Of a stretch of DNA of 54,948 bases, positions 25,854 through 34,628 are shown one piece after another (within the stretch, counting starts at the first letter, position 1; every line of letters begins with the position of its first letter). Both the position numbers and the translations under genes were made by a program. Origin of the DNA: Planctomycetota bacterium (GTDB lineage Bacteria; Planctomycetota; UBA1135; UBA2386); NCBI GenBank assembly GCA_025459175.1, contig JALORC010000035.1, forward strand, positions 1 through 54,948, given 5' to 3'. The notes below the pieces were generated by a model that made no database searches, was not told where the DNA came from, and worked only from the letters and a program-made list of their open reading frames with translations.

Positions 25854-27218
25854 ATGAATGTGCGTCTCGCACCATGGTGGCTGTTGCCGACGCTGTTCGC
25901 CTGTTCGGGCGGCGGCGGCGGCGGCTCGCCGCAGCTCGACTACGGCAGTGCACCGTTGCTGCTGCGAGCCGGCGAACCGATCGTGTTGGCCGGTCTCTCC
26001 GCACCCGGCAGTGGCTTCGTCGCCACGCCGCCGCTGCCGAACGGACTGCAGCTCGATGCGGCGACCGGTGCGATCAGCGGCACTCCGTCCTCGGTGAGTG
26101 CCGGCAGCTCCCACGTGGTGAGCGGCATGGTCGGCGACCGGCAAGTACAGGCAGTGCTGCAGCTCGCGGTCGGCGCGGCGCTGCCGGCCGAGGTCGGTTG
26201 GCTCGAGCCCGGGTTCGCGATCGAACGCTTCGCGACGCTGACCGAGGCGCCGGGCAAGTTCGCGATCGCACCCGATGGCCGCGTGTTCGTCACCGAACGG
26301 CAGAGCGGCGTGATCCGGTTGATCGACGCCAGCGGGGCGTTGCTGGCGACGCCGTTCGCGACGGTGGCGGTGACGACCGGCAGTCACCGGGGGCTGCTGG
26401 GCCTCGCGCTGTCGCCGCAGTTCGCGACCGATGGCCTGGTGTTCGCCACCGCGACGGTGCCGGCCGGCAGCGGCAAGCCCGAACGCAGCGTGCTCTACCG
26501 CTGGCAGGAGCAGGGCGGCATCGGCCAGAACCGCGTCACGCTGCTCGACGACCTGCCGGTGTCGACGATCAACAACGGCGGGGCGCTGTGCTTCGACGGC
26601 AGCGGCATGCTGGTGCTGAGCCTCGGCGACGCGGAGACGCCGGCCTCCGCGCAGTCCGACGCGTCGCTGGCCGGCAAGCTGCTGCGCATCGATCCCGCCA
26701 CCGGCCTCGCCGCGGCCGACAACCCGCAGAGCGGCAACCGCGTGTTCGCGAAGGGCCTGCGCAACGTGTGGGCGATGACGATCGAACCGGGCTCGGGCGC
26801 GCTGTTCGCCGCCGACAACGGTCCGGCCGACAACGACGAACTGCTGCTGGTGCAGCCGGGCCGCAACTTCGAATGGGGGGCGGCGCCGGGCACCGAGTTC
26901 GGTGCGCTGAGCGGGCTGCTGCTGCGACTGTGGCCGGACGTCGTGGTGCCGACCGGGCTCGCGTTCGCGCGGCCCGACGCGGCCGACTGGCCGGTGGCGT
27001 TCCGCGAGTCGTTGTACATGGGGCTCTACGACGAGGAGATCGTGCTGCGGCTGCGCATGTCGGGGGCGCTGCGCACCGAGATCGACGACGAACAGCGCTT
27101 CGTCGCGATGGTGCCGGACGGCGTGCGCAACAAGCCGGTCGATGTGCTGCGCGATGGCGACGGCGGGCTGTGGCTGCTGACGTTCGCGGCGATCTACCGG
27201 ATCGATCGGATCCGGTAG
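25854..27218 (+). CDS. Lipoprotein with Ig-like domain and sugar-dehydrogenase beta-propeller
   Basis: The 454-residue product has lipobox LFAC (Cys17) and a Gly-rich linker. An Ig-like putative domain (LPNGLQLDAATGAISGTPS, about 60-80) is followed by a glucose/sorbosone dehydrogenase-type six-bladed propeller from about residue 125: RGLLGLALSPQF, STINNGGALCFDGSG, GLRNVWAMTIEP, FAADNGPADNDEL. Soluble relatives use PQQ to oxidise aldose sugars; some family members bind PQQ poorly or have other roles. It lies two bases after the DUF1501 stop, so the three proteins are probably made together at the cell envelope. Confidence 0.83.
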   Translation: MNVRLAPWWLLPTLFACSGGGGGGSPQLDYGSAPLLLRAGEPIVLAGLSAPGSGFVATPPLPNGLQLDAATGAISGTPSSVSAGSSHVVSGMVGDRQVQAVLQLAVGAALPAEVGWLEPGFAIERFATLTEAPGKFAIAPDGRVFVTERQSGVIRLIDASGALLATPFATVAVTTGSHRGLLGLALSPQFATDGLVFATATVPAGSGKPERSVLYRWQEQGGIGQNRVTLLDDLPVSTINNGGALCFDGSGMLVLSLGDAETPASAQSDASLAGKLLRIDPATGLAAADNPQSGNRVFAKGLRNVWAMTIEPGSGALFAADNGPADNDELLLVQPGRNFEWGAAPGTEFGALSGLLLRLWPDVVVPTGLAFARPDAADWPVAFRESLYMGLYDEEIVLRLRMSGALRTEIDDEQRFVAMVPDGVRNKPVDVLRDGDGGLWLLTFAAIYRIDRIR

Positions 27219-27317
27219 ATCGGGTCGACCGGGCGCCCGGGCCGGAACCTGGTTGCACCGTTGTTTCCGCGCTCGACGAGCGCGGAGCGGGGCGCGCTCC
27301 CGTTCGTGCAAGCCGTC

Positions 27318-28415
27318 ATGATGCCGTGCATGCCGTTGCCTTCCGGTTCGTGGTGGTTCTTCTCCCTGGCGACACCGCTCGCTGTCGCGGTTGCCCTGTC
27401 GGCGGTGACCCTCGTGGCGCAGGCGCCCGAGGTGCCGATCCGCGCGCAGACGCCCAAGGGGTTGCAGGCGGAGGAGGACGCGATCGGCAAGCAGCTCGAG
27501 GCATTGGTGACCGGCGATCGGTTGGCGACGCGGGCGATGGCCGAAGCGTGGTGCAAGGCGCCGACGCCACGCACCCTGCAGCTGCCGCCGCCGAACACGC
27601 AGGAGCTGGCGGCGCCCGCGATCGCGATGCAGGCGCGGAGGACGCAGCTGCGAGTCGGCTGGTGCTATCTGTGCACCCACTGCGACCACTGGCACACCGC
27701 GATGGGCCTCGGCTACGCACTCACCGCCGACGGCGCCGTCGCGACCTGTGCGCACGCCTTGCATCTCCCGCCGATGGAGATGCGCGATGCGCGCCTGGTC
27801 GCGGTCACGTCCGACGGAGTCGTGCACCCGGTGACGGCGGTCCTCGCCAACCACGAGGGCATGGACGCTGCCATCGTCGCGATCGACCTGCCCAGCGGCA
27901 CCGCGCCGCTCGTGCCGCTGCCGCTCGCCACCGACGTCCGCCCGGGCGACAGCGCCTTTTGCTGGAGCCGCCCGCTCGAACAGCGCGACTTCTTCGGCAC
28001 CGGCATGGTGAACCGCTTCTACCTCGACCGCGACGTCGACGAGGAGCACGGCCGCGACAGCCTGACGTTCCTCGCCGCGGTGCGCATGGACGTCGACATG
28101 CCCTGGGCGCCGGGCAGCAGCGGAGCCGCGCTGCTGGACCAGCGCGGCAATGCCATCGGGCACGTCAGTGAGATCCGCCCGCTGAGCAATGGCATGCCGG
28201 CCCCCGGCATGCCGGGCGCCGTCACCGCTGCCGAGGTTGCAGAACTCGGCGACGAACATGATCCCGAGCTCGACAAGCCGGCGACGCTGGGTGACCTGGA
28301 GGCGCGCCACACCATGATCACGCTGCACGTCGCGGTGCCGGTGCGCGGGCTGCAGCTGCTTGCCACCGCGAAGTCCGCACCGGCGAACGAGGCCGTGAAG
28401 CCCGCGGGCAAGTGA
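27318..28415 (+). CDS. Exported trypsin-like serine protease
   Basis: The 365-residue product has an N-terminal hydrophobic helix (about 11-34) as signal or anchor. The chymotrypsin-fold triad is visible as His146 in VATCAHAL, Asp183 in GMDAAIVAID and Ser268 in PGSSGAALLD. Unusually, just before the first strand there is a Cys-rich block, WCYLCTHCDHWH (Cys116, 119, 122 and two His), which could bind a metal or form disulfides. Start ATG 27318 is the first of three nearby Met codons; 27321 and 27330 are alternatives. The protease lies 86 bp before the interrupted thioredoxin-fold gene. Confidence 0.75.
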   Translation: MMPCMPLPSGSWWFFSLATPLAVAVALSAVTLVAQAPEVPIRAQTPKGLQAEEDAIGKQLEALVTGDRLATRAMAEAWCKAPTPRTLQLPPPNTQELAAPAIAMQARRTQLRVGWCYLCTHCDHWHTAMGLGYALTADGAVATCAHALHLPPMEMRDARLVAVTSDGVVHPVTAVLANHEGMDAAIVAIDLPSGTAPLVPLPLATDVRPGDSAFCWSRPLEQRDFFGTGMVNRFYLDRDVDEEHGRDSLTFLAAVRMDVDMPWAPGSSGAALLDQRGNAIGHVSEIRPLSNGMPAPGMPGAVTAAEVAELGDEHDPELDKPATLGDLEARHTMITLHVAVPVRGLQLLATAKSAPANEAVKPAGK

Positions 28416-28501
28416 TACCTTGCCGGTGAGTGGCTTTGCCGCGTAGGCGACGGATTCCTCGCGGCCACGGCTACTGTCGCCGCTCGTCACCGCTCGCTCC
28501 G

Positions 28502-29842
28502 ATGAATCACCTGCCATCCATCGCCTTCGTGCCGTCGCTGCTGCTTCTGTCAGTGCCGTTCGCGACGCCACTGATCGCCCAGGAAGCGCCGATCGTGGTC
28601 AACCTGGTTCCCTGTGAGGTCAAGCGGCCGGTCCGCAGCTTCTATGTCAAGTCGTCGCGCGACCTCGTTCGCAAGGGCAGCTTGTCGGTCGGCGCCGAGA
28701 CCTTCGACCTCTACCTGCCCAAGGAGAAGGGCGGCTGGTCGCACAAGGCGCGGCCCGAACGCAAGGGCTCGCTCGTCACGCTGACGTCGACCTGGCTCGC
28801 CGTCGACCAGGATCACGACGGCAAGATCGCCGTCGACGAGTCGTACTTCGCCGAACTGCCGCTGCGCATCGGCGACTCGATGTTCGATGTCGTCGACATC
28901 GCTGCCGACGGCAGCACGATGTCACTGCGCCGCCGCGAGGGGCCGCTCGCCGGTGCCGTGGTCGGCCGCAAAGCGGCAGCGTTCGAGTGGACCGCGACCG
29001 ACGGCAGGCAGTTGACCAACGCCAACTACGAGAACCGCGTGCTGGTCATCGACTGCTGGGCGCCGGGTTGACACTCGTGCTGGGAAGGCTTTCCCTTCGT
29101 GCAAGGGAACATCGACTACTTCGGCAAGGATCGGCTCGCTTACCTGCTCTACGACTGCGGTGGCACTTCGCCCGCCGACGTGACCGCCTCGGAGGAGCGC
29201 CTGCGCACCTACGGCATGCGCGACTTCGACGTCGTGCGCACCGACTTCGACGCTTCGGGGCGCGAACTGCCGGCGCTGTTCGGCCACTTCGGCTACGGGG
29301 CGATGGTGATCGACGCAGCGGGCAACTTGCGCGGGGCGAACCTGCACGGCGACCAGGTGTTCGCAGTGCTGAAGCAGCTGCTGGAGCTCGCCGACGAAAC
29401 GGACGAAGGCGAAGCCGACGAAGCGGCCCGGCTGCTCGTGCGGACCAGCGTGGACGTCAAGCAGCGCGGACGGACCGGGCTCGGCATCAGCAATACGCTG
29501 ACGCGGCCGATGACCGCCACGGTGGTGATCGAGCTGCAGCTGCCCGAGGGTTACCACGTCTACGGCATGGCGGCCGGCAACCCGACGCCGACCACCGTCG
29601 CGATCCGCTACGCCGCCGGCGTCACCGCCGGTCCGCCGGAGATGCAGAACCTGAAGGACGTCGGCGACGGCGTGCAGCATGCGCAAGGACCGGTGCGCAT
29701 CCACGTGCCGGTGGAGCTGCCGAAGGGAACTCCGGTGGGCCAATACGTGGTGCACGGCACCGTGCGCTTCATGGCGTGCGACGCGCGGCAGTGCCTGCCA
29801 CCGACCGAGCTGAAGTGGCACGCCGTGATCACGGCGCTGTGA
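28502..29842 (+). CDS. Predicted exported selenoprotein: TlpA-like U-x-x-C domain fused to a DsbD-N-like domain
   Basis: One frame runs from ATG 28502 to the stop at 29842, broken only by TGA at 29069-29071 (codon 190). Read as selenocysteine it gives 446 residues: signal peptide (1-26); a beta-rich domain with an EF-hand-like loop DQDHDGKIAVDE (about 103-114); a thioredoxin-fold domain (about 150-300) whose active site reads WAPG-U-H-S-C, with Sec190 aligned to the first Cys of the usual WAxWCxxC motif and Cys193; and a C-terminal domain (about 320-446) with ACDARQCLPP (Cys426, Cys431), like the N-terminal domain of DsbD. A SECIS-like hairpin lies just after the TGA. The likely role is thiol or selenol redox transfer in the periplasm. 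A nonsense mutation of a Cys codon is the main alternative. Confidence 0.8.
29091..29109 (+). promoter_or_regulatory. Candidate bacterial SECIS element
   Basis: A perfect 7-bp stem TTCCCTT / AAGGGAA encloses the loop CGTGC. The loop begins 26 nt after the TGA and has G as its second base followed by U, which fits the published bacterial SECIS rules: loop 16-37 nt downstream and G within the first two loop bases. SelB bound here would deliver Sec-tRNA to the TGA. The hairpin also encodes the FPFVQGN stretch of the protein. Confidence 0.72.
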
Positions 29843-29881
29843 CGGGGCAGGCCGTAGCAGCGCCATGTTCTGCACGACCTC

Positions 29882-31381
29882 TCAGACCGGCGCGAACGGC
29901 AGCACGAAACGCGAACAGCAACCGCCTTCCGGGCGGTCGGCGAGTACGAGTTCACTGCCATGCGCAGCGAGGATGCGCCGCGCGATCTGCAAGCCGAGGC
30001 CCGCGGCGTCGGCGCGGCGCGGATCGCTGGCGGCGGAATCGACCAGCAGGCCAGGACCGTCGTCGAGCACTTCGATTCGAACGCCGTGCGGCGTCGCCGC
30101 GGCGCGCACTTCGACGGTCGTGCGCGCGTGCTCAATGGCGTTGCGCACCAGGTTCTCGAGCACGCGCAGCAGCCTCCGGCCGTCGCCGGTGACCGAGGGC
30201 ATCCCAGCCGCCGGCGCGACGCGCAGGGCGAGGCCCGACTTGGCCGCCAGCGGCGCCAGTTCCTGGCCGACGCGCGCGACCAGTTCGCCGACCAGCAACG
30301 GTTCGAGGTCGAGCTGGTTCGGCAGGTCGAGCCGCGCCGCTTCGAGCAGGTCGCGCGCCAGTTGGGCGACGCGGTCGGCGTCGGCGAGCGCCACGTCGAT
30401 CGCCGTGCGCAGCTCGTGCACTTCGGTCGACGTCGGCTCGGCCGCGCACTGCGCCAGCAGTCGATCGGCAACCGGCAGCGCGCGCTCGAGCCGCGCCACC
30501 AGCGCGGTCAACGGTGTGCGCAGGTCGTGCGACACCTGTGCGATCCACTCGCGCCGCGCCTGATCGCGGGCTCCGAGTTCCTCCAGCAGCGAACGCACGC
30601 GCTGCCGCGAATCGGCCAGCGCCTGCGCCAGCGCTGCGATCTCGTCCGAACCGCGCGTCGTCGTCGTCAGCTCCGTGCCGAGGTCGGCGCGCGCTGCCGT
30701 CGCCAGCCGCGCCAGACGCCGCGTCACCAGCCACGAGAAGAACAGCGCGACGATGGCGACCAGCAGCAGGCGCAGGCCCCACATCGAGGCCTCGCCGACG
30801 AACTGCAGGCGCTGCATGCGCGCCTCCATCTCCGTCTGGCTGATGACCGCCGACTTGCCCGGCCACTCGGCCGCGAAGCCGTTCGCGATCGCGTCCGGCG
30901 GCGGCGGCAGCAAAGCCAACCAACCGCGCAAGGAACCCTCGCGACGCAGCGGGAACCAGTGCAGTAACTCCCAGCCGGCCCGGCCGCTCGGCGCCGGTTC
31001 GCCAACCGCAAGGCTCAGGCACGGGCTCGCTGCTCGCACATGCAAAGCGGCATCGCAGACCAGGAACACGGTCGGGAGCTCTTCGCGCCACGCCACCAGC
31101 GACGCCTGGATCCTTGTCAGGGAAACGTCCTCGCCAGCAGCGACTTCAAGCAGCGCCAGCGCCTCGCAGTCGACCGCCGATCGCAGCGACTCCTCCTTGC
31201 TGTCCGGCTCGACCGAGAAGGAAAACACGACGTGCCCTTCGGGCTCGACCAGCCAGCCGTGCAGCACCGCGAACACCCGCGGCGCGACGAAGTCGAAGCC
31301 GAGCAGCAGCAGCGTCACCAGCACCGCCAGCCGGAACGCCAGACGCCGGTACCACGGCAGGCGCTTCGGATTTGCCGTCAC
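29882..31381 (-). CDS. Sensor histidine kinase
   Basis: The 499-residue membrane kinase has a first helix at about 15-38, an extracytoplasmic sensor region to about 200, a second helix at 201-220 and a HAMP-like linker. The dimerisation/phosphoacceptor helix has His285 in SHDLRTPL, and the ATP-binding domain has LENLVRNAIEHA, DDGPGLL and GLGLQIARR. A GTG start overlaps the response-regulator stop (GTGA), so the pair is co-translated. The stimulus is unknown; the periplasmic part shows no family I recognise. Confidence 0.87.
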   Translation of the reverse strand: MTANPKRLPWYRRLAFRLAVLVTLLLLGFDFVAPRVFAVLHGWLVEPEGHVVFSFSVEPDSKEESLRSAVDCEALALLEVAAGEDVSLTRIQASLVAWREELPTVFLVCDAALHVRAASPCLSLAVGEPAPSGRAGWELLHWFPLRREGSLRGWLALLPPPPDAIANGFAAEWPGKSAVISQTEMEARMQRLQFVGEASMWGLRLLLVAIVALFFSWLVTRRLARLATAARADLGTELTTTTRGSDEIAALAQALADSRQRVRSLLEELGARDQARREWIAQVSHDLRTPLTALVARLERALPVADRLLAQCAAEPTSTEVHELRTAIDVALADADRVAQLARDLLEAARLDLPNQLDLEPLLVGELVARVGQELAPLAAKSGLALRVAPAAGMPSVTGDGRRLLRVLENLVRNAIEHARTTVEVRAAATPHGVRIEVLDDGPGLLVDSAASDPRRADAAGLGLQIARRILAAHGSELVLADRPEGGCCSRFVLPFAPV

Positions 31382-32058
31382 GACGGCTCCACCATGCGGT
31401 AGCCGACGCCGAACTCGGTCAGCAGTTGCCGCGGACAGCTCGGGTCGTCCTCGATCTGCTGGCGCAGGCGCCGCACGTGCACGTCGACGGTGCGGGTGTC
31501 CTCGTCGGTGTCGTCGCGCCAGACGCGCTGCCGCAGCTGTTCGCGCGACCACGGCCGATCGGGGTGCTGGAGCAGGAACAGCAGCAGATCGAACTCGCGG
31601 CGCCGCAGCGTCAGCTGGCGTTCGCCGCGGCCCGCGACGCGACGCGAACGATCCGCCCACAGCGGTCCGAGCCGCACCACGTCGCCCACCGACTGCCGCC
31701 CGGCGCGACGCAGCAGTCCGCGCACGCGCGCGATCAGCTCGGCGGCGTGGAACGGTTTCACCACGTAGTCGTCGGCACCGGCCTCGAGCCCGCGCACCCG
31801 TTCGGCCGGATCGTCGCGCGCGGTCAGCATCAGCACCGGCAGGCCCGGCACGCGTTCGCGGATGGTCGCGCACAGGCCGATGCCGTCGCCGTCGGGCAGG
31901 CCACGGTCGAGCACGACGAGGTCGATACCGCTGCCGATCGCGGCCTCGGCGCCGGCGAGGTCGACCGCGACCTCGACCTCGATGCCTTCGGCGGCCAGTG
32001 CCGCCATCACCTCGACGCGGATGCGGCGGTCGTCTTCGACGAGCAGGACCTTGACCAT
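31378..32058 (-). CDS. OmpR-family response regulator
   Basis: The 226-residue regulator has a receiver domain with acidic pair Glu8-Asp9/Asp10, phosphoacceptor Asp51 in LVVLDRGLP, the Thr of MLTARDD and the Lys of VVKPF. A winged-helix DNA-binding domain (about 130-225) follows, with LTLRRREFDLL and TVDVHVRRLRQQI. It is the first gene of the two-component operon. Target genes cannot be read from the sequence. Confidence 0.93.
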   Translation of the reverse strand: MVKVLLVEDDRRIRVEVMAALAAEGIEVEVAVDLAGAEAAIGSGIDLVVLDRGLPDGDGIGLCATIRERVPGLPVLMLTARDDPAERVRGLEAGADDYVVKPFHAAELIARVRGLLRRAGRQSVGDVVRLGPLWADRSRRVAGRGERQLTLRRREFDLLLFLLQHPDRPWSREQLRQRVWRDDTDEDTRTVDVHVRRLRQQIEDDPSCPRQLLTEFGVGYRMVEPS

Positions 32059-32376
32059 CGTGCGGCGGGCGACGCTAACCGCCGACGTGGAACTCCGACA
32101 GGTCGCAGACCAAGGGTCGTTACCTCGTTGTTTCGGCCGGGCTCGCGGCGATCCATCGGCTCGATCGGATCGGGGGGGATAGGACGGTCACTCGCTCGGG
32201 TGCGCGACCGCAGCAACATGCAGGTCCGCCGATCAGCGGGCGGGCCACACCTGGAAGCCCTCTCGACCGGCGGCATCCCGCAAGGCGGTCGTCCAGGCAC
32301 AAGAATGCATGCCCGGCAGGATCATCGCGTGCCCAAGAGTCCGGGTCAGCTCGCCACGGCCTGACCAGAGTCGTCG
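32059..32376. other. 318-bp intergenic region, no confident gene
   Basis: This gap lies upstream of the response regulator and downstream of the methyltransferase gene, so it should hold the two-component promoter. I find no clear promoter. A 30-codon minus-strand frame at 32233-32325 (starting MILPGMHSCAWTT) has a Met start, but nothing supports its expression. A run of seven G at about 32171 is the only notable composition feature. Confidence 0.5.
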
Positions 32377-33606
32377 CTACGCCTTGCGTTCGAGCATCAC
32401 CACCAGCTCGACATGCTCGGTGTGCGGGAACAGGTCGCACAGCCGCGCCGCGGTCAGCTGATACCCGTTGTGCAGCAGCGGCCCGAGATCGCGCGCCAGC
32501 GACTCGGCCTCGCACGCGACGTAGAGCAGCTGGGTCGGCGCCGCCTTCAGCACCCGCGCCACGCCGGCCTCGCCGAGACCGCTGCGCGGCGGGTCGACGA
32601 CCATCAGGTCCGGCTTCGCCTCGAACTTCGCGTGTGCGAACGGCTGCGCCACGACCTTCACGTTCGGTAGTTCGTTGGCCTTGGCGTTGTGCTCGGCATC
32701 GCGGCACGACGACTCGTTCTCCTCGACGATGGTGACATCGAGCGCGCCGGCGCGCGCCAGTCGCAGACCGAAGCCGCCGACGCCGCCGTAGCCGTCGACG
32801 ACGCGCTTGCCCCGCACCAGCCCGCACATCGCGATGGCCGGGCGATACAGCAGCGTGTGGGCGGCGGTGTGCACCTGATAGAAGCTGCCGGCGCTGACCT
32901 TGAACGTCATGCCGTCGCGACGGTCGACGACGTGGTCGCGGCCGCGCAGCGGCATGTGGCGATCGCCGAGCAGGAACTCGTCGTCGCGTTCGCTGATGCC
33001 GTGCACGACGCCGACCAGCTGCCGCGGCCAGCGGCCCTGCGGGATCGCCTTCGCCGCCTCCATCACCGCGGTCGCGAACTCCTGCGCCTGCGGGAACGCG
33101 CCCGGGCGCGTGATGATGCCGGCCATCACCTCACCGCTGCCGCCGGCGAGGCGCGCCTGGATGCCCTTCACGTAGCCGGTCTTGCGGCCCGGTACGTACG
33201 GATCGAGCCGCAGTTTGCGCAGCACGGCGCCCATCGCCTTGCCGAGTTCGGTCAGCCACACGTCCTGCGTGCGGCACTCGTCGATCTTCACCACGTGGTG
33301 GCTGCGGAACTCGTAGATGCCGACGATCGGCATGCCGTCGCGTTCGGAGCGCACCGGGTAGAGCAGCCGCGTGCGGAAATGGCGCGGTGCGTGCTCGGGC
33401 GTCTCGAACGCGATGCGTTGTCCGCCGAGATGCGGCGCCAGCAGGCGTTCGGCGGCCGTGATCTTGTCCTGCAGCTGCCAGGCGATCGGCTGGTCGAGCA
33501 GCGAACAGCCGCCGCAGGTGCCGAAGTGCGGGCAGTGCGGTGTCTCGTTGCTGCGATCGGGAGGCGCTGCTGGCGCGGGCTTGCTACGGGGAGGGCGGCG
33601 GTCCAC
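32377..33606 (-). CDS. RNA uracil-5 methyltransferase (RlmD/RumA family)
   Basis: The 409-residue enzyme has an N-terminal iron-sulfur site CPHFGTCGGC (Cys25, 31, 34) with a probable fourth Cys in IDECRTQ near 114. A SAM-binding domain has VVDGYGGVGGFGLRLA, then DPPRSGLG and the catalytic block YVACEAESLARD. The usual block is YxSCNPxTLARD; here the Cys is kept but Asn-Pro is changed to Glu-Ala. There is no TRAM domain at the N-terminus. It likely makes m5U in 23S rRNA or tRNA; which site cannot be told from sequence. Confidence 0.85.
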   Translation of the reverse strand: MDRRPPRSKPAPAAPPDRSNETPHCPHFGTCGGCSLLDQPIAWQLQDKITAAERLLAPHLGGQRIAFETPEHAPRHFRTRLLYPVRSERDGMPIVGIYEFRSHHVVKIDECRTQDVWLTELGKAMGAVLRKLRLDPYVPGRKTGYVKGIQARLAGGSGEVMAGIITRPGAFPQAQEFATAVMEAAKAIPQGRWPRQLVGVVHGISERDDEFLLGDRHMPLRGRDHVVDRRDGMTFKVSAGSFYQVHTAAHTLLYRPAIAMCGLVRGKRVVDGYGGVGGFGLRLARAGALDVTIVEENESSCRDAEHNAKANELPNVKVVAQPFAHAKFEAKPDLMVVDPPRSGLGEAGVARVLKAAPTQLLYVACEAESLARDLGPLLHNGYQLTAARLCDLFPHTEHVELVVMLERKA

Positions 33607-33783
33607 GCGATCATCCTAGGGGGCGAACGGTGCCGCCGTGCATGTGCTCGCAGCTTGCTGCGCGGAGTGGATCGACCGTGGCGAAGCGCGGCGCGGCCGG
33701 CTAGACACTTCGCCCTTTTCCGCCGCCATGTCATCGCCGGGTGGTGTCCGCCCGGCGCCGGAACCAGAACCAACCTCACATCG

Positions 33784-34569
33784 ATGTCGACCTCCAGCCG
33801 CCGTCCGTTCCTCGCTGCCACGTCCCTCGTCGCGTTGTTCGCCGCCAGCGCCTGCCAGACCGGTCGGCCGGCCCTGCGCCCGGCGCCCGGCAGCGCGGCC
33901 CTGCCCGACCACGCCACTGTCACCGCGGCGCTGCGCACGATCGTCAAGGAGACCAACGGCGGCTTCGGCCTGCCGATGTGGGCGACGATCGTCGACCGCG
34001 ACGGCGTCGTGCACACGGTCGCGCGCAGCGGCGCCGATCGCGGCGACCAGTGGCCGGGCAGCCGCGTGATCTCGGCGCAGAAGGCGAACACCGCGAACGC
34101 GTTCAGCCTGCCCGGGCTGGCGCTGTCGACCGCCAACCTGTTCGCGGCGACGCAGCCCGGCGGCAGCCTGTTCGGACTGCAGGAGAGCAACCCGGTCGAC
34201 ACCGAGGTCGCCTACGGTGGCGACGCGGCCGCGTTCGGCACCCCGACCGACCCCATGGTCGGCAAGCGCATCGGCGGCGTGAACGTGTTCGGCGGCGGGC
34301 TCGCGCTCTACGGCAAGGGCGGCGTGCTGCTCGGCGGCATCGGCCTCAGCGGCGACAGCTCGGTCGCCGACCACGTCATCGCGTGGAAGCTGCGCAAGGC
34401 GCTGGGCCTCGACTTCGTGCCGGGCGGCGTCAGCCCGACCAAGGACGACAACATGGTCGTCGACTTCGCCGGCGGCATCAGCGTCAGCGGCTGGGGCCAC
34501 GCCGAGACCACGCCGGCCGCGACCGCGATCGTCGAGGCGCTGCCGAAGACGCACCCGATCGCGAAGTGA
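33784..34569 (+). CDS. GlcG/HbpS-like haem-binding lipoprotein
   Basis: The 261-residue lipoprotein has an Arg-rich N-terminus (SSRRPFL), a hydrophobic helix and lipobox ASAC (Cys24). The mature part matches the GlcG/HbpS fold: an N-terminal helix ATVTAALRTIVKETNGG, WATIVDRDGVVHTVARSG, then FGGGLALYGKGGVLLGGIGLSGDS near 170 and a C-terminal helical part. HbpS-type proteins bind haem or serve as redox sensors; others are of unknown use. It stands alone, divergent from the methyltransferase gene. Confidence 0.75.
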   Translation: MSTSSRRPFLAATSLVALFAASACQTGRPALRPAPGSAALPDHATVTAALRTIVKETNGGFGLPMWATIVDRDGVVHTVARSGADRGDQWPGSRVISAQKANTANAFSLPGLALSTANLFAATQPGGSLFGLQESNPVDTEVAYGGDAAAFGTPTDPMVGKRIGGVNVFGGGLALYGKGGVLLGGIGLSGDSSVADHVIAWKLRKALGLDFVPGGVSPTKDDNMVVDFAGGISVSGWGHAETTPAATAIVEALPKTHPIAK

Positions 34570-34628
34570 GCGGGTCGAGCGCGGCGGCCCGCTGGTCGCC
34601 TCGCCGGTTGGCGCTAGCCTGAGCCGCG

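Noticed and set aside
27200..27260. Repeat shared with about 32100-32180 (GATCGGATC-rich)
   Set aside because: Only short GATC-rich words match; the left copy is partly coding sequence. Not enough for a repeat family.
29099..29842. A separate gene beginning after the TGA
   Set aside because: The nearest ATG leaves out the second half of the thioredoxin motif, no ribosome site is present, and the frame is unbroken with the upstream part apart from one codon.
32233..32325. A 30-residue minus-strand peptide gene
   Set aside because: Met start and stop are present but there is no ribosome site, family or conservation evidence.
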